Positions 11,932 through 22,493 of a DNA stretch of 64,000 nt are shown here, one piece after another (the stretch's first letter is position 1; every line of letters starts with the position of its first letter). The notes under the pieces were generated by a model that was not told the DNA's origin, did no database searches, and saw only the letters and a list, made by a program, of their open reading frames with translations. The position numbers and the translations under genes are program-made. This stretch comes from Stereum hirsutum FP-91666 SS1 (Eukaryota > Basidiomycota > Agaricomycetes > Russulales > Stereaceae), in the NCBI RefSeq assembly GCF_000264905.1, contig NW_006763132.1, positions 749,755 to 813,754 on the forward strand, read 5' to 3'.

Positions 11932-14805
11932 ATGACAACTCCCGCCCCGGACGATGAAGACTCTCTCTTCGGCTCCCCTCCGCCTTCACCGGCCAGAGGT
12001 AGGTCGCCTTCACCCCAGCTGGCTCTTCCGACCACAGGAAGCAGCATAGCCGCAGATTCGGAAAAGCACAACAACGTGGGGACCATTGCACTTCCTGGTT
12101 CCCAGTCTTATTCTGAACTTGCATCCACTCCGGCAGCTTTGCTTCTGAGCAGCCAGCCCACCGCATCAACCTGGACGGCACCTGCTCACCGTCCAATACC
12201 ACCGCCACCGCCATTGAACAGGTCGAGGCCTGTAAACAACAACGCTCAAAAGGCCAAGAAAGACAAGGGAAAAGCCCGAGCCTCGCGGTCCTCCACACCA
12301 CGTCCACCTCCACCTGAAATCCCTCTTCCAAATCCAGACGAACCGCCACCGCCCAACTTCCTCCGCAACTCCCAAGCCCTTCTCGGTCTCGCTGGCCTCG
12401 TCGCCGGTGTAAAACCGTCCCACCTCTCGAAACGACATCGCGAGCGCGAGCGCGACCAAGATCGAGGCGCGACGCCAGACCACCCCATCGTCGTCGAAGA
12501 GTATGATCCGCCGCCCATAGGCCAACGAAGCTTCGTCGTTCAGCCGGAAAGTCTCCCCGAACCACCGAGTGAGGAGATCGTCGCGTCGTTAGTGAAGCAG
12601 CAGAATATATTTCCTGTGCTCGAATCGTTGTTGAGGATGCTTTCGCACGGCAACACGCTCCCACCGCCCCCGCCCCCACCTCCCTCAGCGTTCTTCGCCC
12701 GCCCATATCCACCCCCACCTCCATCTTCAGCGTTCCATCCCGACAATAGTGGCCCAGCGCTGAAACGCAGAAAATTGAACCGCGTACCGGCAGGTGCGGC
12801 CGACTGGGACGTCCCGTACCCTTTCGCGGACGGCGAGGGCCCGGAGGAGTACAGAGCGAAGTGGGAGAAGAATCGGTTGAGGCAGTTGTTGAGTCAGTTG
12901 GTCGGGCTGGTGAGAGGGGCAACGAGGAGTGCGGCTACGAGGACGTTTTTTAGAGAGAGGATGCAGGCGTGGTATGCGATGGGGAGTAGGACGAGTAATG
13001 TGCCTTCGATGCATGCGGGGATGAGTCCGGTGGCGAGGATGCTGGCGAGGACGCAGCCGCCTCATACGACGAAGCAGGTGCCGGTGCCCCAGCCGCAAGC
13101 TAGGGAGGAGACCACGAACGTCATGAACGCGAGTAATGTGTCGAGCGCCGCCGATACGTCACAGGCCATCACGTCCATATCCACGCCTGCGTCCGAACCT
13201 CCTACGCCACAATCCGTCGCACCACAGACGGAGCCTGTGCCTTCGAATCCTACAACCTCGGAACAAAACCTCGACCAGAAAGCCTTCGATGATTTCATGC
13301 AATCTTTAATGGCGGATATGACATCCGCTCCTGCTCCTGATCCCTCCCTTGCCTTCCCTACCGACGATGCTCCCGCCACTAATGATCTCACGACCTCGAC
13401 TTCGTTCGACGATATGGACTTTTCTGCGTCTCTTGATCCCGATCTGGAAGCTTTTATCTCGATGTTGCAGGACGATACGTTCTCGTTCGATCCGAATTCG
13501 AGTACGAGTACGAATCCGGATGTGCAGTCGCCGACGGACGTGCCCGTGCCCGTGCCCATGGATGTGGGCCAACAGCCGTCACCGACCACCATAGCTTCAG
13601 CTTCAGCTCGAGCATCAGTACCAGCACCGGCCACGACTCCAGCTCACGTCCAGTCCAACTCTAACGCGCCTGCACCTTCTAACGACTTTGACGACATAAT
13701 GTCCATGATCGATCCCTTCTTACTCGCCATCTCTCAACCTGGCTCCAATCACGGCCTCGGCTTCTCCACTCCCAACCCCAATCCCAATACGTCAAACCCG
13801 CAAGGCCAGTCACAAACTGCGATGCCTCCGACGACACAATCCCAAAGCCAGAGTCAGAGTCAGAGCCAGTCACCCATGGCATCAACGATCTCACTCCCTG
13901 ATTCGATGGACCCCGAGACGCCTAGATGGGATGAGCTGATGAGTGGTGTAGAGTCGGAGATTCAGATCGTGAGAGGGGAGGGGTTCGGGCAGTTCTCGCA
14001 ATTAGGTGCGTCTACGTCGAGTCGCTTTCATTCTACGGGGCCGAGGGTGGACGGAGCGTTGATGAGTTTTGGATCTGGAATGGGTTTAGGTGAGAGGGCG
14101 ATTATGGAGAATAGGGAGGTGGGTGTGGGTAGGGAGGGTGGGGGGTCGTCGTCTCAGCAGCAGCAACCACAAGCAAGCAGTCAGTCTCAAGCACCGATAC
14201 CCGCATCCGCACCTGTAGGATCATCCCAGCCACAACCATACCCACAGCACCCACCATACTTCCTCCCCGGCCCCGGGACCCCATACTCACCCTCGACAAT
14301 GTCAATGCCGACCACGCCCGCGCCATACCCGTACGCGTACGCATATCCGTATCCACACCCTTCCCAACATGCGTATGCCTACGCCTACCCACACCCGTCG
14401 CATATTCCGCCGCCGGGTCTTACGTCCACTTCTCTTCTTGCTACCGTGCTCGATCCGCGTCATCAACCACAGTACCCGCCTCTGTACGCGCAACATCCCG
14501 AGATCCCAGCTTCTACCTCCTCCGCATCGCTTACCACACATCCCGCGCATCCTGCAAACGCAAGCGGGGCGAGGAACCCCTCTTCCATTGGGCCGACCAC
14601 AACCACTTCGACAACGGCGGCAAAGTCGGCGAGTGCAAAGTCGAAGAAGGCGGATATTATCAAGAGGGCGAAGGAGAGGCGTAAGGAGCTCGAGAAGGAG
14701 TTGGAGAGGGCGAAGGTGGAGCTTTGGGAGGTTACAATTGAGCAGGGGGTGTTGGCGCATTTAGTTAAGGAGGAGGGGAAGGCGAAAGTGGGTGGTGTCA
14801 GATAG
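11932..14805 (+). CDS. Low-complexity Pro/Ser/Gln-rich protein of unknown function
   Basis: Single-exon gene of 957 residues from the ATG at 11932 (start MTTPAPDDEDSLFGSPPPSP; an in-frame ATG at 11695 is possible). I do not recognise a family. Visible parts in order: a proline-rich N-terminal third with a KKDKGKARASRSS basic stretch; a more ordered block with LVKQQNIFPVLESLLRML and WEKNRLRQLLSQLVGLVRG; an acidic, Asp/Ser-rich centre (DDMDFSASLDPDLEAF); a Ser-Gln repeat; Tyr/Pro/His-rich degenerate repeats (YAYAYP, PHPS); and a C-terminal helical segment of about 50 residues rich in Lys/Glu (IIKRAKERRKELEKELERAK). The mix of acidic, Gln-rich and basic-helix segments would fit a nuclear regulatory or scaffold protein, but that is inference. 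A truncated, frame-broken copy lies at 43735-45331. Confidence 0.82.
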   Translation: MTTPAPDDEDSLFGSPPPSPARGRSPSPQLALPTTGSSIAADSEKHNNVGTIALPGSQSYSELASTPAALLLSSQPTASTWTAPAHRPIPPPPPLNRSRPVNNNAQKAKKDKGKARASRSSTPRPPPPEIPLPNPDEPPPPNFLRNSQALLGLAGLVAGVKPSHLSKRHRERERDQDRGATPDHPIVVEEYDPPPIGQRSFVVQPESLPEPPSEEIVASLVKQQNIFPVLESLLRMLSHGNTLPPPPPPPPSAFFARPYPPPPPSSAFHPDNSGPALKRRKLNRVPAGAADWDVPYPFADGEGPEEYRAKWEKNRLRQLLSQLVGLVRGATRSAATRTFFRERMQAWYAMGSRTSNVPSMHAGMSPVARMLARTQPPHTTKQVPVPQPQAREETTNVMNASNVSSAADTSQAITSISTPASEPPTPQSVAPQTEPVPSNPTTSEQNLDQKAFDDFMQSLMADMTSAPAPDPSLAFPTDDAPATNDLTTSTSFDDMDFSASLDPDLEAFISMLQDDTFSFDPNSSTSTNPDVQSPTDVPVPVPMDVGQQPSPTTIASASARASVPAPATTPAHVQSNSNAPAPSNDFDDIMSMIDPFLLAISQPGSNHGLGFSTPNPNPNTSNPQGQSQTAMPPTTQSQSQSQSQSQSPMASTISLPDSMDPETPRWDELMSGVESEIQIVRGEGFGQFSQLGASTSSRFHSTGPRVDGALMSFGSGMGLGERAIMENREVGVGREGGGSSSQQQQPQASSQSQAPIPASAPVGSSQPQPYPQHPPYFLPGPGTPYSPSTMSMPTTPAPYPYAYAYPYPHPSQHAYAYAYPHPSHIPPPGLTSTSLLATVLDPRHQPQYPPLYAQHPEIPASTSSASLTTHPAHPANASGARNPSSIGPTTTTSTTAAKSASAKSKKADIIKRAKERRKELEKELERAKVELWEVTIEQGVLAHLVKEEGKAKVGGVR

Positions 14806-16472
14806 TCTTGTCGATTGACTGGGGGGTTCAGTGGTCCAGTGTGATGAGGTATTATCGCCCGACGTTCATGTCGGTATAAATCTGGTAATGTCCACTGTGT
14901 CGCTCAAAATGTGTTGTTCTCTATGCTATGAAGTTTTTGCTAGTCAAAAGTAGGCTTGTGCGTGCCCCCTTGCGCGTTGGTCAAGTCTCGTGTCGAGGCG
15001 GTGTTCCAAGTCTCCCGGTAGGGTGACTCGGAGTTAGTCGTGTTCTCAACACCCTAGCGATATCTTGCGATCGCTATACTTATTTCCTCGTCACGCTGCA
15101 TTGCGGGTGCTGAACTTTGAAAGCGGCACATGCTTTGACCATGCTGTTGTTTGCTTGTCCCACGACTGCTGAACATGTCCATTAGGAGCTAGCATGATGC
15201 ATGATGGTTGTGAGCTCCCCTAGCAATTTCGAGGTGACTACCAAAGTTCGGTCTTCCTATATAACTCCTAAGTACCTTCATTCGTAACAGCAAAACATGC
15301 ATGCCAGAAAATATAGTACCCAGTACATTACTTCGCCTACTCAAGACTAAGGAAGCTCCACATGCTGTGGCACTGATCTTGCTTGAAAGACCTTTTCTGA
15401 CAAGGATATATCTGGCCTGATCAATCCGAATTCTGTGAGCTTTATTTGCAGTGGCAATTTTGTCAGTGTGGCGTCGATGGCCTTGCAGGCCTGAGTATGA
15501 TGTACGTGCAGATATCGAACATACTATCCCAGAACATGCAGGGCATGTACAAAAATTGTATAACCAGAGTAGATAGAAAGTGCTCCGTCGTGCTGGTGGA
15601 AATAGAGTTTTGCATATTAGTTGTCGTACTCTCGTTTTTCGCGCAAGGGTGTGGGGCCGGGCCCCACGAGCGTCAACCACGTCGCTTTGTGTGCGGCTTC
15701 TACGACAGGACGGCTTCAGGCAGGCCACGAACCATCCCCAAGACCCAAATACCGACAAAACAATTCAAATATTTTCGTGAATATTCGTATGTGCGTCTCC
15801 GATGATCTCAATGCAAGCCCGATGTAAACCGGAGGCCAAGAATAAGGAGACTGAGGTGTTTGAACGAGTGGCGAGGGCCACCGCCGAGCCTGCCGTCCAG
15901 CGGCCTCCGTTGGAGTGTTTACGAAAGGCAGCCCCACACCCTCGCAGGATAAAAGGGAGAGCACGACAGCTATTATGCAAAACTCTGTAATGAAGTGCGC
16001 GATTGTGCTGGGTGAGGGGCAAGTGAGGGTGCCACATAAATGTGAGAAAAGCTTACGCAAACTATTTGGCTTTGTATGGTATAAAGTCGTTCAGCCACAA
16101 TTACCGGGGTGGGAGAGATTGCAAGCAAGGTAATTTAACAGGACTTCGTGAGTGCGACAAGATAGCGATGTGATTGGCCGGCCCATCGCCCATCGCCTGT
16201 CCCAGCCCATGCACTGGTTCTTCCAGAAGATCTGATGAGACCATGGTATTTTGAGACACAAGTTTCGACATTCCATCTGGTGTTGATTAGTCGCACTGAG
16301 CAAGACCCGGGACCTATTAATTGTCGGATGCCACCACTGTCACGCCTTGAGGGCGAGGCAGAAGCTGTCTAGGGTTCCAGCTCAAGTCAAATTAGCGTTC
16401 TCTTCCATTCCTATACTTGCCATGTACCGCTTTCTTACTCTTCTCCATCGCACTGCGTCTTCGTTGTACGAC
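14806..16472. other. Intergenic with an imperfect inverted repeat
   Basis: About 1.7 kb between the low-complexity gene and caspase gene A. The first 150 bases are 3' UTR, shared in part with the region after the copy near 45.4 kb. An imperfect inverted repeat lies at 15604-15657 / 15931-15986. No coding sequence is supported. Confidence 0.55.
15604..15986. repeat. Imperfect inverted repeat, arms about 55 bp
   Basis: The left arm (15604-15657) reads AGAGTTTTGCAT...GGGTGTGGGGC. The reverse complement of 15931-15986 reads AGAGTTTTGCAT...GGGTGTGGGGC, with roughly three quarters of positions matching. The arms flank about 270 bases of non-coding sequence. This looks like a decayed miniature element; I found no clear target-site duplication. 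Confidence 0.55.
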
Positions 16473-18979
16473 ATGGCATGGTCATGGTTCTCCATCTCAA
16501 AGAAGTCAAAAAATGCACAATCTGCGTCAGTAATGTTGCTATTTCCCTCGGAATAAAGCTGATATAATGTCACAGGCTTGACGGAAACGATAGTGCCTTG
16601 TGGGTAGCAACATTTATTTCAGTCGTAGCCAGGCTCACTCAGCTGCATCTGGACCAGTCTACCGTCGAATCTGTTTGCTCTCATAATTGGAATCGACCAG
16701 TACAAATGCCTCACCCACTTGCGTGGTGCCGTCGCTGATGCAAACGATGCTCGGGACTTTCTTGCGAAACTTGGGGTTCCTCACGAACATATTTGTTTCC
16801 TTCCGGATGCAAAAGCAACTCGGAGGGCCATCTTGAAGGCACTCAGATCTCTTGCGAAGAACAAAGACATCCAGAAGAATGACCCTATTCTTTTCTTTTT
16901 CGCTGGACATGGGATGACAGCATTACCTCCTCCGGAACGGAACACGGGGAGAAAAATCGAGTCGCTTTGCCCGTATGATTTCCATTTCAAGCAGAACAAC
17001 GACACGGAAAGTCAAGGGATTTCGGACTGGACCTTAGCTGACCTGATCAATGATATTGCTCGTGTTAAAGGCAATAACATAGTGAGTGCCTTTCATGCGT
17101 GGTATAACGACGAGGGATCATTCATTTGACTTGAATAAGACCATTATTTTGGATTGCTGCTATTCCGGTGGGGGAACTCGGCACGGACAAGAGTATTCCT
17201 CAATCCGTGGTGTTCATGTCGCCCAGGATTATGTCATCCACCCTGGTTCCCTACCCCCTCAGCAGGACGGAGTTGAGCTCGACGTTGCTGGAACGGAGCC
17301 TAATAGCATTCTCCGTACCCACCATAAAGACTACGATCCCAAGTATTCAGGGTTTGGGTCTTGCACCGTTTTAACAGCTAGCGGAGCCTCTGAGATCAGC
17401 CGGGAGGAGAACGGACGCGGAGTGTTTTCGAAAGCTCTCTTCGAAGCTCTCTTCAAAGCAGTAGAAGCTGATAACGTGAACAGACTCACGTATAAAAATC
17501 TCATACGTGAAATGTCCCATATCGGCGGGTAGGCAAACCCATTCATTTGATGGGCTATGTATAACTCTAAACTCATGGCCACACTGCCTTTTGCCTTATA
17601 CAGACAGACCCCTCAGTGTATGGGCGCCCACCAGAACAGAATCATATTCAGTCTCAGAACCCTCAATTCTTCCATACTTTTCGAGGTCACGACGTCAGAA
17701 CACGACGGGATATTTCACCTGAATGCTGGCGAGGCTTCTGGAATCAATACCACTGCTCGCTTCCATGTCTACGGCAGCAAAAGTATCGAAACACAACTTC
17801 TTGCCATCCTCACCGTCATAAAAACCACCCACGACTCCGCTGACTTGAAGCCCACAGACGGCTATTCGGATTTCCACCTCCCTCCGTCTGGAGTGGCCTA
17901 TGCTCGGCAAATTCACGGACAAGGTTCGGCGGAGAGCTTGAAGCTAGTTATTCCTCCAGGGAAGCCTCTCCTGACCAGAGTCAGCGCTCTAGTCAACGAT
18001 GCGCATTCGAATGGGAGGCTCAGGGTCCTTCCTGATATGAGGTTGGTGATGGATGGAGACGATACGGTTGCCTTCGAGATCAAGAACTCCATCTGGAGCG
18101 AGAATATGAAAACCCTGTACTACAAGATCCAGCGATGCACCTCCGACATCCACCCCAGAAAAACCTCTGCACGGCTGCAATACCGAGTCCGCTGCCGCAA
18201 CACCTCTGAAACCTCCAAATGTGATGACGACACGTTCGACGACGTATTTGACGACGAAGACTCTGCCAACATCCGCTTCGCCGACAGAGTATTTGGTGTC
18301 ATTTCGAGCGCGGCAAACTTTTATTTCCACCTCTCTCACGAACCAACCCACTTTGATCAATCCATGTCAGCATCTGTTCGACTGGAGTGCTTCGATCTTG
18401 ATGAAGAGCCGGACGGGCCCAGTCTCAGGAGATTCTCGCGAGAGAAGGAACCAAAAACCAATCTTATCAAGAACCGCAAATTGAACGTATCCGTTGCGAA
18501 AAAGCACGCACTCGGGTTCAAGATCGTCAACGGGACCGATATTCCACTCTACGTTGCCTTGTTCTACTTCGACATGAGCAATCTCAGCATTCGTGAGCCA
18601 CTCATACGCTATTTTGGTCCACACTATTGTATCTTACGTCTGCTTGAATTGGACTACAGTATCATACTACCATCCAAATTCGACTTCGGATTCGATAAAC
18701 CATCACCCAGACCACTCAATTAAAGCCGGTAAAGAGCTCACCATTGGCTACGGCGCTGGAGACGGCCGTCCTCGTCGATACGCTCTGCGGGCAGGCCAGG
18801 CCCAGGAAGTCGCATTCTTGAAGCTGTTTTATTCTTCGACATACGTTGGATCTTTTGCGGACATTGCACAAACGTCACCTTTTAATAAGGATGCTCGCGT
18901 CGGAAGGACCATTCCTGCGAAGGATATGGTAATAAGTACATGGCAGACACATACCATACGTTTCGTTCAGACGATGTGA
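16473..18979 (+). CDS. Caspase-domain (peptidase C14, metacaspase-like) protein A
   Basis: Five exons (16473-16529, 16629-17081, 17140-17528, 17604-18592, 18660-18979) give 735 residues in frame. The N-terminal caspase-like domain starts with FALIIGIDQYK and LRGAVADANDA. It carries the His of FFFAGHG (about His113) and the Cys of LDCCYSGGG (about Cys177), the expected catalytic dyad of clan CD proteases, usually with Arg/Lys specificity in metacaspases. After about residue 300 comes a long region shared only with genes B and C (EVTTSEHDGIFHLNAGEASG, FDLDEEPDGPSLRRFSREKE). It ends in a conserved tail (GKELTIGYGAGDGRPRRYAL). I do not recognise a named domain there. The start is the ATG matching that of gene C; an in-frame ATG at 16422 also exists. 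The first intron is 99 nt in both A and C. Most of exon 4 is nearly identical to gene C. A role in regulated cell death is inference from the family. Confidence 0.88.
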
Positions 18980-19310
18980 TATACTTAAGGAAGTAGTCTT
19001 GTTACCCCCGTCGCTTGTAAGCTCTGTAATCTCAGTCATTGTATTACTATTCTAGACGAATGGTGTAATATGTGTTCTGTGGGACGGAGAGGAGGTAAGG
19101 AGATGCATTCAGGGTACAATTGAGATAGCATAATCTCACGAGGACCACATCATATTCGTGCCTAGAACTGAATGTATTATGAAGACCGCTACGAATTCGC
19201 CAGATACCACTGACTACTCTATCAGTATCGAGTTCAACGTAGAAAATGCAACATGAAATAAACCAGTGCTCACGCAATCGAATTATAGTACTTATGACAT
19301 CGTTGTCAAA
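18980..19310. other. Convergent intergenic region between caspase genes A and B
   Basis: These 331 bases hold the 3' ends of two tail-to-tail paralogues. The tail-to-tail order means transcripts could overlap. Nothing else was recognised. Confidence 0.55.
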
Positions 19311-21680
19311 TCATTCTCGCTGGATTACAGGAACGCAGATTGTACCCCATAGTGCGGGTCTCTCTGAGATTCGCTGCTTGGCAGCACGATCAACGGAAAA
19401 AAAGGGGGAGGATTGCTTTATCCTCGAAAAATCCACCCACTTTGTCGCTAGAAAAAGCTTCAGGTATCCGACGTCGACCGTCTGGCCACTTCGCAGAAAG
19501 AACCTGTGCGGCTGCCCACCACCTGCGCCATAACCAACGGTGAGTTCGCCTTGTGGGGCGATGGAGTAGTCTGCATCATAGCCGTTGGCTGTGTTGGGCT
19601 CGTAGTATGGCACTGTTGCGTCCCAGGTAAGGTGGAATGCCGCAAGTCAGGAATGTTTCTTACATATATTATAAACTGTCGCTTACCGATGCTGAGATCG
19701 CTCATATCAAAATAGAACAGAGCAGCGAAGAGAGGAATCTCAGTCTCGTTGACGACCTTGAACCCAAGCGTTTTGTTCTCTGCGACAGCCACGTTTAATA
19801 CTCCATCGGCGATGAGATTATTATTTGCGTCCTTTTCCCGCGAGAACCGTACGAGGCGCTTGCTATCCCAAGTATCGTCAAGCTCGAAGCATTCCAGACG
19901 AATCATTTCCTCTCGATGTCCTTCCTTGTGTCGTAGAAGACGGTTTTTATCCGGAGCGAGAGCGAGTTGCCAATAGAAATCAGCAATCATATAGATGATG
20001 TCGACAACCTTTTGGGTGAAGATGGCGTCGTCGGGTGTTTCGTCGGTAGCTGAGGCTTTTGGAACTCCACACCGAACCGCATGATAGCACTGCGTGAGTC
20101 CAGCAGCACGACATGTCTTGTCTCTGAGCTCGAAGAAGACTGCACCATCTTCCTTTGGCAACAAAGTTATGTCAGGGGGTGGGCATGCGCATGCTTCGAC
20201 AAGAGCAACCTTGCGTTCGCGAGAGCCCTCGGTAATGAGTTGGTTTCTGATACTTGCGAGAAGCGGGTTCTCAGGTATCGACACCCTTAGGTGTAACCCC
20301 AGCCCCCTTCGGGTTTGTATCGCATATGCTACACCAGACGACGGGAAGGTAGCGTCGGTAGAGTGGGGGGCGACTTTCATCTCAGCGGTGAACTCAGTGA
20401 GAGATGTAACAACAAAAACAGCAAAATGTGAACTGAGACTTCGATCAGTACACACAGTGAACTCTGCGTCGGTCATCACTCCAGAAGCCTCTCCGATGTT
20501 CAGCTCGTAGGACCCGCTGTCTGTCTTTACAACAGTGTGGAAATGGTCCAAACTGGACTCCTCGGTAGTGAACAACAATCTGGACCGGTGAGCCCCTGCG
20601 CATTGAGGGTCCTGGCTGTATGCATAGATGAGTGGTGTTGGCGTCCATGACAGCCGTTAGTTGTGTAACGTTCAATTTACCGCGTAAAGCGATGCACTTA
20701 CCCGGGGATATACGGAAGACTAGAAATGAGCTCTTCGTATGTGATTTTCGCTGCATCACAGTCTTGAAGAACTTCGAGCAGAGCTCTTGTGAACAGACCA
20801 CCACTAGCATCCTCCGCACTTTGCTGACCTGCCTTACAAGCTGCCAGCAGGACGTGAGACCGTGAACCCGATCGATCAAATCCCTCAACTATTCGTTCAG
20901 CGCGTGAACCGCCTTGCCACAATACGTCGTCATGAATGGCCGGCCAGACAGCGTAGTCTTTGGGGAGTTCCACGCTGCGTATCATACTCTGCGAGTTGTC
21001 GTCATGGCATCTGGTTCCCGAGCCGGCGTAGCAGCTGTCAAGAACGACCGTCTTACGAAGGGACCCTGTTTAGCTTCGTAAATATCGAAGGGCAGACAAA
21101 CAATACTGACGATATTGTTCCCTTTAGTCTCGGCGATTCCATTGAGTATGACAGCAAGGGTGATGTCAAGAATTCCCCGGCGGTTCGTAGGAGCATTGAG
21201 CTCTGGAGAGAAATCATACGGGCAAAGCATCTCAATGCGTGGATCCGATCCTCCACCCGCTGGCCACCCCTCAGGAGGAATAGCCTGCGCTCCATGTCCA
21301 GCATAAAAGATGAGAATGGGATCACCGTACTCGATGGCGGGGTTCGTGGCAAGTGAGTGAAGCTCCGCTACAATATTCTGGCGATTAGCCTCTTTGTCTC
21401 GAAGATTAATAATGCGGTCCCCAGGTACGCGCGTCCGTAAAAAGCTGACCACTCTGTTGGCATCAAGAACGGCGCCGCGCAGGTTCTTGATGCCATGGTG
21501 TTGGTAGTCGTTGACTCCGAAAACAAGAGCAAATAGACGCGAGGGCGGTCTATACCAAGGTACGATAGTTGTAGCCTTAGGACAAGGCAAAAGAGGGCGG
21601 GCTCACAAGTCTAGTATTCCGCTCCGAGAACTTTAAATATATCGTGAGCATACGTCCATGCCCCAAAAAGGAGGGAGCAT
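19311..21680 (-). CDS. Caspase-domain (peptidase C14, metacaspase-like) protein B
   Basis: Five exons on the - strand, about 21680-21654 (tentative first exon), 21575-21111, 21051-20702, 20615-19687 and 19612-19311, give about 690 residues in frame. The caspase-like domain shows FALVFGVNDYQ, the His in IFYAGHG (about His103) and the Cys in VLDSCYAGSG (about Cys171). As in most metacaspases, the residue before the catalytic Cys is Ser; A and C have Cys there. The C-terminal region aligns with A and C throughout (LNIGEASGVMTDAEF, KTLGFKVVNETEIPLFAALF, ELTVGYGAGGGQPHRFFL) but is clearly more diverged. The last dozen residues differ from A and C (WGTICVPVIQRE). B lies tail-to-tail with A, 331 bases apart. 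The first exon (ATG at 21680, 27 nt) is chosen only because it splices in frame. I regard B as an intact, older paralogue. Confidence 0.84.
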
Positions 21681-22119
21681 CGTACCCTATTATCAATGTG
21701 CTTTCCTTTTCGTCGTCCCGAATATCGGACTTGAAAGTGTATAGGCCACAAGATATTTTTCTATACAGGCTGCGACAAAATCGTGAATTTCGTCAGAATT
21801 GCTGGTGACGAATGCGAAGGCCTACCAGAGGAGACAGGATAAGACTTGTGTGGCCCAGGCGAGACAATTTGCGAGACAACCTTGAAGGTGATGAGGCATG
21901 AGAAGCAGCAGGCCTGTAAGAGCTGAGCTGAGCAAGTGTAAGCGAATGGTTTATGAGTTGTATGCTTCCAGTGCTTCACAGTGCAGGGAGAGCAGAGCAG
22001 GAGGTGAAGTCGTATTATCCCCATAACATCAAACACGTCGCCATAACGTGATATAACATTTAGGCCCTCATGTTTAAAACACGACTGTAGCGGTGGCTTC
22101 AACTTTGAAACACTGGGTG
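21681..22119. other. Upstream region of caspase gene B
   Basis: About 440 bases between the start of gene B and a fold-back element. It is presumably the B promoter. No other feature is visible. Confidence 0.45.
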
Positions 22120-22293
22120 ACTTCCCGTAGGGAAAAGATATGTTTATTCGGGATTGATTCAATGTGATCGCTGCTCGGCAACGCTCCGAAATGAAGATCG
22201 TAGCTCACTGGTTGGCTACAAGAGGCTGCCGTCTTCATTTCCGAGCGTTGCCGAGAGGCGTCGAATAAACATAACATTTTTGCTACGGGAAGT
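22120..22293. mobile_element. 174-bp fold-back element (MITE-like)
   Basis: The two ends are inverted copies. ACTTCCCGTAG, TATGTTTATTCG and CTCGGCAACGCTC(C/G)GAAATG recur in order from each side toward the centre, giving arms of about 50-75 bases with small indels. The middle (GTAGCTC...GGCTAC) can also pair. The whole sequence would fold into one long hairpin. I could not define a target-site duplication, so the superfamily is unknown. Confidence 0.75.
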
Positions 22294-22493
22294 TATCCAC
22301 TAATGAACCAGTCTTCAAGCTTATACTGAAGCATTCCAAGCGCGTTTGCTTCAGGCCATCGAGCACTTCGATCCGATCAGTCATGGTGCTTTCTTTGCAT
22401 TTCATATTACGTTAGGTGCTGCAATGCAACCTCCCGCGGAGATCGGATAGCACGGGAAAGGCCACAAATGGCAACGCCCGCCACTCCGTCCCG

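Noticed and set aside
12727..13098. Arg/His/Pro-rich frames antisense to the low-complexity gene
   Set aside because: They are shadows of the biased codon composition of the + strand gene. The same kind of frame appears opposite the copy at 44.5-45.3 kb.
16530..16628. A 36-nt middle exon in caspase genes A and C, with a lost acceptor in A
   Set aside because: It would need a 25-nt intron in both genes, too short to splice. A single 99-nt intron joins the flanking exons in frame in A and C, so no splice defect is needed.
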